Assembly (NCBI GenBank): GCA_016793325.1
Contig: JAEUKI010000085.1
Location: 1-64,000, forward strand
DNA length: 64,000 nt
From: Myxococcales bacterium
GTDB taxonomy: Bacteria > Myxococcota_A > Polyangia > Polyangiales > Ga0077539
Direction: 5' to 3'
In this document: positions 34,316-41,595 of the stretch, piece after piece
How positions within the stretch are numbered: position 1 is the stretch's first letter
How the letters are laid out: each line of letters begins with the position of its first letter
Notes under the pieces: generated by a model
What the model saw: only the letters and a program-made list of their open reading frames with translations
Told to the model about the DNA's origin: nothing
The model's database searches: none
Program-made: the position numbers and the translations under genes

Positions 34316-34744
34316 GCGCTCGGAGCACCGCCCGCCATGAACCAAGATCGTACCTTCGCGGCCCCACGCGCGTCGACCATCGCGCAACAGAAGAGCCCTT
34401 GCGCGGACGCGGGCACGAACACAGCCTGCGCCGTCGTCTTCGCGGGCGGTACAGAGCCCCGCGTTCTTCGCACTATAGCGGTCCTAAGGTAGCGACCACC
34501 GCGCGAGCGGTGCGAGCGAGCGCCGGCTCGATCGGTTCACCCCCTTCGAGCGCGCGATGCGAGCGAGAGCTCGCACCGTAGATGGCGCGTTCCAGCGGCG
34601 AAACCCGCGAGATTCGCGTCTCGTGGGGGACGTACGGGAGGCTTCCTCCCGGTCGCGCGACGTGTCGCGTGATCGACGAGGGCTCGCGGGCTCGATTCTT
34701 CCCCTGCCGAAGGCGATGCGACGAGAGGTACCCTCACCGGCGCC
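34316..34744. other. intergenic stretch with a 23S rRNA-like 24-mer
   Basis: No gene can be supported here. The one feature is ACTATAGCGGTCCTAAGGTA at 34472-34491, continuing GCGA to 34495, which matches the conserved 23S rRNA core with one mismatch in 24. A short open frame from 34337 ends inside it. The remainder to 34744 is GC-rich and featureless apart from a purine tract before the next gene. Confidence 0.6.
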
Positions 34745-35788
34745 GTGTCGCTCGCAACATCGACGCTCGACGCGATCGCCGCGCCGCTCGACGCGCTGCG
34801 AGGGTCGATCTTGCGCGCGCTCGGTCGTCGCTCGCCCTCGCTCGCCCGAGTGATCAGCGACCGAGAGCGCCGCGTCAACGCGATGGTGATCGGGGGCCTC
34901 TTCGCGTCGCTCGCGCTCACGATCGCGGCGCCATTGTGGCTGCTCGCGCTCGGGCCCGTGCTGCTCGGCGGGGCGCATTTGGCCTCGGACGTTCGCTACC
35001 TCGTCGTGCGCGAGGGGCTGCACCGTCGCGCGCTCGCGTGGGTGCTCGTCGCGGCGCCGCTCGCGATCGGAGCGCTCACGTCCTTCGGATCGCGCGCGTT
35101 CGTCCTCTCGATCGTGGGCGGAGCCTTGGTCGCGCGCGCCGATCACGCCGCGCGCAAAGCCGCGGTGACGCTCGTCGCGCTCGCGCTCGCGGCGGTGGTG
35201 TTCGCGCTCCCGAGGCAGAGCGAGCTCGCCATCGCGCACGCACACAATTTCATCGCGGTGCTCTTGTGGCTCGCGTGGCGCCCGCGCAAACAACGGGCCC
35301 ACTGGGTCGCGCTCGCGCTCTTCGTCGCGGCCAACGTCGCGCTCGTCACGGGCGCGCTCGACCCCGCGGTGCGATGGGCCTCGGGGCTCGCGCGGGGCCC
35401 GAGCGCGCTCCCGATCGGGCTCCACATGAACGCGCTCGCGCCGTGGCCCGAGCACATCGACCTGTCGCGCCGCGTGGTGCTCGCGTTTGCGTTTTCGCAG
35501 TCCGTTCACTACGCGATGTGGCTCCGCGCCATCCCCGAGGTCGCGCGTCGCTCGCCCACGCCGCGGACCTTTCGTCAGAGCGTCCGCGCGATGTCCTCGG
35601 AGCTCGGCCCGCGCGGGAGCTGGGTCGTCCTCGTAGCCGTCGCGGCGTGCGTAGGGCTCGCGCTGTGGGCCGCGGTCGACCTCGTGTCGGCGCGCGAGGG
35701 CTACCTGCGGTTCGCGCTGTTTCACGGCTACCTCGAGCTCGCGGTCGTCGCGTGGCTCGTCGCAGAGCGCGGGGCGATCGCGCCGTGA
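34745..35788 (+). CDS. polytopic membrane protein, function unknown
   Basis: A 347-residue protein with about eight transmembrane segments. Histidines occur in or next to hydrophobic segments: GGAHLASDVRYL, AHAHNFIAVLLWLAW, QSVHYAMWLRAIP and FHGYLELAVVAWL. Four such membrane-embedded His motifs recall the iron-binding arrangement of Brp/Blh-type carotenoid cleavage enzymes, but I cannot claim homology. Start is GTG at 34745. The stop overlaps the GTG of the following small membrane gene, so the two are co-translated. Confidence 0.65.
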   Translation: MSLATSTLDAIAAPLDALRGSILRALGRRSPSLARVISDRERRVNAMVIGGLFASLALTIAAPLWLLALGPVLLGGAHLASDVRYLVVREGLHRRALAWVLVAAPLAIGALTSFGSRAFVLSIVGGALVARADHAARKAAVTLVALALAAVVFALPRQSELAIAHAHNFIAVLLWLAWRPRKQRAHWVALALFVAANVALVTGALDPAVRWASGLARGPSALPIGLHMNALAPWPEHIDLSRRVVLAFAFSQSVHYAMWLRAIPEVARRSPTPRTFRQSVRAMSSELGPRGSWVVLVAVAACVGLALWAAVDLVSAREGYLRFALFHGYLELAVVAWLVAERGAIAP

Positions 35789-36189
35789 TCACGCGGTGGT
35801 TGCTCGCGTTTTTGCTCACGCAAATCGTCGAAGGGCCCATCTACGTCGCGGCGCTGCGCAGCGATGGACCTCCCCGCGCGCGCGCGACCATGATCGCGCT
35901 GGCGCTCGGAGCGAGCGCGATCACGCACCCGCCCTTGTGGTTCTTCGCGCCGAACGCGTGGGTCGAGCTGTACCTCGCGGTGGTGACGCGATGGCCCGAC
36001 GCGCGCATCGCCAGCGCGACGACCCGCTACATCGTGTTCGTCGTGCTCTTCGAGGCGCTGGTGGTGCTCGTCGAAGGAGCGTATTTCGCCGCGGCAAAGC
36101 TTCGTCGACCGTGGCGATGGGCGCTGGCCGCAAACGCGACTAGCGTGCTCGTGGGATTCGCCGTGCGCGCGGTGTTCGGCGTGCCGTAG
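35785..36189 (+). CDS. small membrane protein
   Basis: A 134-residue protein with four predicted transmembrane segments (ITRWLLAFLLTQIVEGPIYV, MIALALGASAITHPPLWFF, IVFVVLFEALVVLVEG, ALAANATSVLVGFAVRAVF). GTG start overlaps the previous stop (GTGA). It is too small to be a transporter by itself and is probably a partner of the preceding His-containing membrane protein. No family recognised. Confidence 0.65.
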   Translation: MITRWLLAFLLTQIVEGPIYVAALRSDGPPRARATMIALALGASAITHPPLWFFAPNAWVELYLAVVTRWPDARIASATTRYIVFVVLFEALVVLVEGAYFAAAKLRRPWRWALAANATSVLVGFAVRAVFGVP

Positions 36190-36271
36190 AGGGCGCGATG
36201 GCGAACGGCGGAGGCGCAAACAAGCGGAGCGCCGCGAGCGCGGGCAGCGAGCGGATATCGAGCCGCGCGCT

Positions 36272-37264
36272 TCACACGATCGGCAGCGCGCGGCGGCGTT
36301 CGCTCGGCTCGGCGGCGCCGGCGCTCGAGCGCGCGAGCTCGGCGAAGTATCGCTTTCGAAACAGCAGCGTGGGCTTGTCGGTGCGCACGGACTGCTCGTC
36401 GCTCGCCGAGGGAATCTCCGTGGGAAACGACGATTCGACGACGAGCTTGTCCTCGCTCGCGATCTTCGTGTTCGACCAGTTGAAGGCCCAGTCGAGCCAC
36501 GGGGACGTGAGAAAATTTCGGCCCATCGCGAGGAGCATCCGCGTGCGCTTCGCGTCGATCGGGATGCACGAGACGAACATCAGCATGAAGCGCCCGCCGT
36601 TGGAGAGATCCAGGTTCATCTGGTTGGGCCAGCGCAGGTCGAGCGACCCAGGCTGCTCCGCGCCGTCGATCGCGATCTTCGTGTGAAATCCCCAGGGACG
36701 GTCCTCGCACGTGATGTCCATGCGCGCCTTGGCGCTCGCGTCGCGCATCCCGCGGCCGATCGTGCTCCGGTGCACGTACGGCAGGTGCGGCCAGTCGAGC
36801 ATGTTCTCCATCGCGCGCGTCCAGTGCGTCTCCCACACGATCGAGAGGCCCGAGACGCGAACGCCGGGCGCGAGCAGCCGCTCGTCCACCGTGGGCTCGT
36901 ACGTCGGAGCCTCGAACGGATCGGTGTAGACCCAAATTTGACCAGCGATTTCTCGGGTCGGAAGCGATTGACCGCGGAGCGTCGAGAGCTTGGCGTCCGG
37001 GTTCCACGGGACGTTGCAGACGTGGCCTTCGCCGTCGAGCTTCCACCCGTGAAAGGGGCACTCGACGCAGCCGTCGACCACTTTGCCGAGCGAGAGCTTC
37101 ACGCCGCGGTGCGGGCAGCGATCGACGAGCGCCCGCGCGTGCCCCTCGTTGTCGCGAAAGAGAACGATCGGCGTCCCCGCGAGCTCGACGCCCAGGGGAT
37201 TGTTCCGCGAGAGCTCTTCGGACAACCCCACGACCGACCACACGCGCGCGAAACCTTCGAACAT
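36272..37264 (-). CDS. Rieske-type non-haem iron oxygenase, terminal component
   Basis: A 330-residue ring-hydroxylating-type oxygenase. The Rieske [2Fe-2S] ligands are CPHRG (Cys50, His52) and CPFHG (Cys69, His72); the mononuclear iron site is in ENMLDWPHLPYVHRST with the two histidines. Such enzymes hydroxylate or demethylate aromatic, sterol or choline-like substrates with electrons from a separate reductase, which is not nearby. The conserved part begins at MFEGFARVW, hence ATG at 37264. A NosL gene lies 50 bp upstream in the same direction, so both may be co-transcribed. Confidence 0.88.
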   Translation of the reverse strand: MFEGFARVWSVVGLSEELSRNNPLGVELAGTPIVLFRDNEGHARALVDRCPHRGVKLSLGKVVDGCVECPFHGWKLDGEGHVCNVPWNPDAKLSTLRGQSLPTREIAGQIWVYTDPFEAPTYEPTVDERLLAPGVRVSGLSIVWETHWTRAMENMLDWPHLPYVHRSTIGRGMRDASAKARMDITCEDRPWGFHTKIAIDGAEQPGSLDLRWPNQMNLDLSNGGRFMLMFVSCIPIDAKRTRMLLAMGRNFLTSPWLDWAFNWSNTKIASEDKLVVESSFPTEIPSASDEQSVRTDKPTLLFRKRYFAELARSSAGAAEPSERRRALPIV

Positions 37265-37314
37265 GGCTGACTGCTCCACGCTCGATGCGATGCCGCGACG
37301 CGCGCGTCCGTCGC

Positions 37315-37755
37315 TCACAACCCCCGGACGATCTCGCCCGTCACCTGCTCGAACGCGAGCGCAGGCGATCCTCCGTGGTCCCTCCGAAATCGCTCGACGC
37401 TCTCTTCCGCGACAGGGACGAGGTCCGGTCCCATCGGCCCGCGCACGTCGCTCCCGCGCACGAAACGCACCGCCGTCGCAGGGGTCTGCCGATCCCCGGG
37501 ACCGTAGTGCTCGATCACCCACGGGTCCCGGAGCCCCTGCCCTTCGGGCGTCGCCCGATACTGAAACAAGCACCGCGGCGCATCGAACGCGAGCGTGCGT
37601 CCGTCCTTCGTCGCGCCTGCGCGAAACCGCGAGTCGCTCGCGACGCGCATTCCGCAGAGCGCGCAGCGGGGCGCGTCCGACGCGCGGCGCGAGCACGCGG
37701 CGAGCGAAGCGCCGAGCAGCGTGAAAAGAGCGCTTCGACGAGAAGAGATCCGCAT
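37315..37755 (-). CDS. NosL-like copper-binding lipoprotein
   Basis: A 146-residue lipoprotein: lipobox SLAAC (Cys21), then CALCGMRV (31-38), the Cu(I)-binding pattern of NosL, and later FDAPRCLFQY, where NosL proteins have a conserved region. NosL delivers copper to nitrous-oxide reductase, but no nos genes are here; stand-alone NosL homologues are common and probably serve other copper proteins. The ATG at 37755 begins directly on the signal peptide. Confidence 0.75.
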   Translation of the reverse strand: MRISSRRSALFTLLGASLAACSRRASDAPRCALCGMRVASDSRFRAGATKDGRTLAFDAPRCLFQYRATPEGQGLRDPWVIEHYGPGDRQTPATAVRFVRGSDVRGPMGPDLVPVAEESVERFRRDHGGSPALAFEQVTGEIVRGL

Positions 37756-37815
37756 CGAGCGGGGAGTGTACGCCGCCGTACAGCGCGCGGCCCCTGCGGT
37801 ATGGTGTCGCACGCG

Positions 37816-39156
37816 ATGGCAACGCTACGTCGGTGGCTCGGTTTCAAAGCGCTGGTCCACGACGCGGTGGATCACACGACGCGCCTCGTCGAAGACGGTC
37901 ACGAGTCCGTCGCGCGCGTGGTCTTCAGCGTGCTCGACAACGTCGAGCCTGTGCGGGAGCCCGCGCACGCGGTCGACGACGTTCGACGCACGATCACGAG
38001 CGGCGTGCTCGCGTCGGTGCGCGCCGTCAACCGCGCGGTGCAGGTCGTCACGGACGCGGGGATCGACGTCGCTGCGCGCGCGGCGGAGATCGACCCGAGC
38101 GAAGCGAGCGAGGTTCCCGTCGCGCTTCGATCGGATCAGATGAAGTCGCTCTCGTGGGTGGGAGACGCAGCGCTCGGCGTGCTCAACGGCGTGATGGGCG
38201 ACACGCTCGAGGCGAAGGACAACGCGCTCTCGCTGCGCACCGCGCTTCGAACGAAGGATCGATTCATCGGCTCGGGCCCGCGCAACGACGGTCCGATCGA
38301 CGAAGCCTCGGTGCGCGACGCGGTCACCGACCCGACGGACAAGATCGTCGTGCTCGTCCACGGGCTGTGCGCGACCGAGTGGAGCTTCTGCCTCGAGTCC
38401 GAGCGCTACCACGGCGCGCCCGACGTGAACTTCGGCGTTCTCTTGGAGCGCGACCTCGGATTCACCGCGATTTTTGCGCGGTACAACTCGGGCAGGCACG
38501 TCTCGACAAACGGGCGCGCGCTCGCCGAGGCCATCGAAGCGCTCGTGAAGGCGTGGCCCGTGCCCGTGTCCCAAGTGGTGCTCGTGGGTCACAGCATGGG
38601 CGGGCTCGTGAGTCGCAGCGCGAGCACGATCGCGGATCGCGAGGGATTTTCGTGGCGAACGAAGCTCACGCACGTCGCGAGCTTGGGGACGCCGCACCAC
38701 GGAGCGCCCCTCGAAAAAGTGGGAAACGTCCTGACCGCCGCGCTCCTCGCGGTCGATTGGCCTGCGACGCGCATTCCAGGAAAGATCCTCCAGTCGCGCA
38801 GCGCGGGCATCAAAGACCTTCGCTTCGGCAACGTGCTCGACGAGGACTGGGAGGGGCGCGACCCCGACGCGATCCTGCGGGACACGCGCGCCGATCGAGA
38901 GGGATTCGCCCTGCTCGAAGGGGTCTCGTACTGCTTCGTGTCCGCGACGGTGACCGAAGATCCCGAGCACCCGATGGGCAGGATCATCGGCGACTTGTTG
39001 GTGCGCGTTCCGAGCGCGGAGGCGGTGAGCGAGCGCGAGAAGACGTTCGCGATCGAGACCAAGCGCTTCGGCGCGATCATGCACCACGAGCTGCAGAACC
39101 ACCCGGACGTGTACGCGCAACTGCGAGCCTTTTTGCAGGACGCCCGAGCAGCGTAA
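37816..39156 (+). CDS. lipase-like alpha/beta hydrolase (PGAP1/GPI-deacylase-like)
   Basis: A 446-residue protein. The N-terminal ~170 residues are helical and variable; the C-terminal part is an alpha/beta hydrolase with VLVHGLC (oxyanion hole), GHSMGG (nucleophile Ser), SLGTPHHGAPLEK typical of PGAP1-like and triacylglycerol lipases, and a late His in IMHHELQNHPDVY. No signal peptide, so it is probably cytosolic or membrane-associated. ATG at 37816 chosen; 37801 is an alternative five codons upstream. Substrate unknown, lipid ester likely. Confidence 0.8.
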   Translation: MATLRRWLGFKALVHDAVDHTTRLVEDGHESVARVVFSVLDNVEPVREPAHAVDDVRRTITSGVLASVRAVNRAVQVVTDAGIDVAARAAEIDPSEASEVPVALRSDQMKSLSWVGDAALGVLNGVMGDTLEAKDNALSLRTALRTKDRFIGSGPRNDGPIDEASVRDAVTDPTDKIVVLVHGLCATEWSFCLESERYHGAPDVNFGVLLERDLGFTAIFARYNSGRHVSTNGRALAEAIEALVKAWPVPVSQVVLVGHSMGGLVSRSASTIADREGFSWRTKLTHVASLGTPHHGAPLEKVGNVLTAALLAVDWPATRIPGKILQSRSAGIKDLRFGNVLDEDWEGRDPDAILRDTRADREGFALLEGVSYCFVSATVTEDPEHPMGRIIGDLLVRVPSAEAVSEREKTFAIETKRFGAIMHHELQNHPDVYAQLRAFLQDARAA

Positions 39157-39178
39157 CCCCCCACGAACGAAGCGCGCC

Positions 39179-39997
39179 TCAGACCGACTCGGGGTCGATT
39201 CCGAGCGCGCGCAGCTTGTCCGCGAGCGCTTCGGCGCGGGCTCGTTCACTCTCGGCGCGAGCTCGTTCGCTCTCGGCGCGAGCCCGCTCTGTTTCGGCGC
39301 GAGCTCGTTCGCTCTCGGCGCGAGCTCGTTCGTAGCTCGCGCGCTCGGCGCCGGTGGGGAGCCACGCTGCGCGGAGATCACGCCACCTCAGCCAGCGCGC
39401 TTCGATCCCTTCGAACGCGCCGACCCACGGCTGCAGCTCGAGCCCGAGCGACTCGATCATGCTGTTCTCTGCGCGGCGGTACACGTTGCCTGCGAGCCAG
39501 AACACGGTGAGCTCTTCGTCGCTCACGTGCTTCTCTGGGTCCCACACGACGTACACAGGAACGCGCATCTTGGCGTACCCGCGCTTGCGATCCGTGAGCT
39601 CGCCGCCAACGTTGTTGGACACGACCTCGATCACGACGTCGGGGACCTTGCCGTACTCCCACACGAAATAACTTCGGCGCTCCTTGTCGTGCACATCCGA
39701 GGGAGGCTCCACGTCGACGCTCACGAGCACATCCGGGACGAGCGGGTTGTTCTTCGCGACCGCGAAGACACCGACATTTGCAGCGGCGAAGAACGAGCGA
39801 GGGTTTCCGTCTTCATCCGCCGGAGGACCGGGCCATCCCGCGTACAGCGGCTCGACGAGCAGGAGCCTTTGCCTCTCGGAATACACGCTGTCCACAGCCG
39901 CCCCATCCTCGGTCACGAGATCGGAGATGTCGGGACCGATCGTCTCCCCGTCCGCGTCCCGCCATGGCGTGTTCGCAGCCTCACCGCTCATCGACAA
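39179..39997 (-). CDS. Uma2-family (PD-(D/E)XK-like) protein with coiled-coil tail
   Basis: A 272-residue protein. Residues ~40-200 match the Uma2 family of putative restriction-like endonucleases: LVPDVLVSVD, VPDVVIEVVSNN and MRVPVYVVWDPE, with the PDxxxEV acidic pair. The last ~70 residues are made of heptads RARAESE repeated five or six times, predicting a charged coiled coil. Uma2 genes are numerous in cyanobacteria and myxobacteria and their biological role is unproved. The coiled coil is encoded by a 21-bp minisatellite (see repeat). Confidence 0.82.
   Translation of the reverse strand: MSMSGEAANTPWRDADGETIGPDISDLVTEDGAAVDSVYSERQRLLLVEPLYAGWPGPPADEDGNPRSFFAAANVGVFAVAKNNPLVPDVLVSVDVEPPSDVHDKERRSYFVWEYGKVPDVVIEVVSNNVGGELTDRKRGYAKMRVPVYVVWDPEKHVSDEELTVFWLAGNVYRRAENSMIESLGLELQPWVGAFEGIEARWLRWRDLRAAWLPTGAERASYERARAESERARAETERARAESERARAESERARAEALADKLRALGIDPESV
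39232..39336 (-). repeat. 21-bp minisatellite encoding heptads in the Uma2 gene
   Basis: About five tandem copies of a 21-bp unit (GGCGCGAGCTCGTTCGCTCT plus one base on the plus strand) with point differences. 21 bp is seven codons, so copy-number changes keep the frame and change coiled-coil length by one heptad. Confidence 0.8.
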
Positions 39998-40023
39998 ATA
40001 CGTTAGCGCATTCGCACAGCGCA

Positions 40024-40057
40024 GCCAACGCGCTCACCACTCGATTGGGATGAGGTA
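40024..40057 (-). pseudogene. duplicated 3' end of the 40571-41485 gene
   Basis: 34 bp that match 40561-40594 with two mismatches and include the same YLxPIEW-stop coding end. On the minus strand it reads APYLIPIEW followed by TGA. No further similarity to the gene was seen upstream, so this is a small remnant of a duplication, not a gene. Confidence 0.6.
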
Positions 40058-40070
40058 CGGCGCGCGCAGC

Positions 40071-40241
40071 GGGTGTGATTGCCGTTCGTGCGCCGGGGAG
40101 GTTCGGCTCGAGGTTGGGAGCCTCGCGATTCTGTCCTGAAAAATCGCTGACAAAACTCGCATAGCCGTGAACCGGGAGCCAAGGGGCCCGGCAACAGCGC
40201 ACCTGCGGTGCGGAGCGCAGCGGGCTCTCGCCCGCAGCTAC
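40071..40241 (+). repeat. R3 element, left arm
   Basis: Positions 40170-40241 (72 bp) are the reverse complement of 40415-40486 with a single mismatch. Similarity continues outward at lower identity to 40133, and the whole unit from GGGTGTGATTGC resembles 51916-52043. Confidence 0.85.
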
Positions 40242-40414
40242 TCGAGGCGATCGACGAAACGGCGCGGAGCTCGCCCACTGTCCGCGCGTGCAACGTGATC
40301 GTCGACACGAGTGCGCTGCAAATTCACGAACAGAGCACCGCCAAACGAGTCGAGGATCGGGTCGGTCGACGAGGACCGCGTGCGAGTCGATCGAGCGTTC
40401 AACGGGACGCCCTC

Positions 40415-40521
40415 GTAGCCGCGGGCGAGAGCCCGCTGCGCTCCGCACCGCAGGTGCGCTGTTGCCGGGCCCCTTGGCTCCCGGTTCGCGGCAACACGAC
40501 TTTCGCCAGCGAATTTACAGG
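40415..40521 (-). repeat. R3 element, right arm
   Basis: Inverted partner of 40133-40241. The inner 72 bp are nearly identical, the outer ~35 bp more diverged. The 173 bp between the arms encode nothing recognisable. Transcribed either way, the arms could form a very long hairpin. Confidence 0.85.
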
Positions 40522-40570
40522 ATCCTAGCTTCGATCACCGACGCTCCTTCGGGACTCCCTGCCAACGCGC

Positions 40571-41485
40571 TCACCACTCGATCGGGACGAGGTATCGCCC
40601 GCGCTCGGCCGTCACCGACGCGGACGCCCCTGCGGCGACGCGCTCGACGAGGACGCAGTCGAGATAGAACACCGTGTTCGGCCGTCGGTCGACGTCGTCG
40701 AGCTGCGCGCGCGAGAGCGTCACGTAGCCGCCGAGGGGCGCGTCTTCGCCGTCGTGTTGCGGGACGAACTTCGTCGCCGCCGAGACCCACCGCGGGGCCT
40801 TCGGGTCGAGTCGATTCTGTGTGTCGTACGCGAGGCACACGAGGTTCGCATACTCGAGCGCGACGCCCTGCATGCACCGCAGCTCGAGCGAGATCGCCGT
40901 GGCCGACCCGAGGAAGCCCAACGTCGCGGGAACGGGCAATCGCCACGCGCGAACGCGCGCGGGGCCGAGGTGCACGATCGTTCGAAGCGCCGAAAAATCC
41001 CGCCGGATCGACACGAGGATGTAGATCCACGCGATCGCCCAGAACACGATGCGCGTGATGTCCGTGTCACGGTCGTGGTGAGGAAGCGCAATGACGTGCA
41101 TGAAGACAGCGAGGCGAAGGAAGCCGTCGACGGGATAGAGGCCCGCGACCCAGCTTCGAATGGTGACTTGAGGCAGGTGGCCTCCGACGCCCGCGGGATC
41201 CCACGAGAACGCTCCTACACGCGCGGCTCGCTGAGAGAATCGATCCGCGATCCTCCAGAGCGCGAACACCAAGACGACTCCGACGAGCACGCTCAGCGCC
41301 CGAAGCCCGCTTGCGACAGATGGGTCGCCGACGAACCACACGAGGACGAGCATCCCGCGAAACGCCGCGGGATACGTCAACAGTCGCAGTTGCCATTCAG
41401 CGCGCTCGATGGGGCTCTTGCCCGAGCCCATGAAGAGCTCCCACAGACGCGAGCTCCACCGTCGATATTCGCTCCCCAGTGACAT
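40571..41485 (-). CDS. hypothetical membrane protein
   Basis: A 304-residue protein with about five hydrophobic segments in its first two-thirds (for example AFRGMLVLVWFVGD, LSVLVGVVLVFALWRIAD, IVFWAIAWIYILVS) and a soluble C-terminal third ending RYLVPIEW. I do not recognise a family. ATG at 41485 begins MSLGSEYRRW; the frame is open further upstream but enters the divergent helicase promoter region. A 34-bp copy of its 3' end lies 540 bp further along (40024-40057). Confidence 0.6.
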   Translation of the reverse strand: MSLGSEYRRWSSRLWELFMGSGKSPIERAEWQLRLLTYPAAFRGMLVLVWFVGDPSVASGLRALSVLVGVVLVFALWRIADRFSQRAARVGAFSWDPAGVGGHLPQVTIRSWVAGLYPVDGFLRLAVFMHVIALPHHDRDTDITRIVFWAIAWIYILVSIRRDFSALRTIVHLGPARVRAWRLPVPATLGFLGSATAISLELRCMQGVALEYANLVCLAYDTQNRLDPKAPRWVSAATKFVPQHDGEDAPLGGYVTLSRAQLDDVDRRPNTVFYLDCVLVERVAAGASASVTAERGRYLVPIEW

Positions 41486-41595
41486 GACGCTGAGTGTGCC
41501 ACGTGTTGCTGTTGGACAATCGCGTCTACCCGCGAGACAACGGCGCCCGCGAGCGGCTCGCGCCGGCTCACGTTGAATCCACTGACACGACTGCC

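Noticed and set aside
34337..34492. Short open frame of about 51 codons before the 23S-like 24-mer
   Set aside because: No ribosome binding site, no similarity and its end is inside the rRNA-like sequence.
37315..37812. Earlier start for the NosL-like gene at 37812
   Set aside because: The extra 19 residues precede a complete lipoprotein signal starting at 37755, and would overlap the divergent hydrolase promoter.
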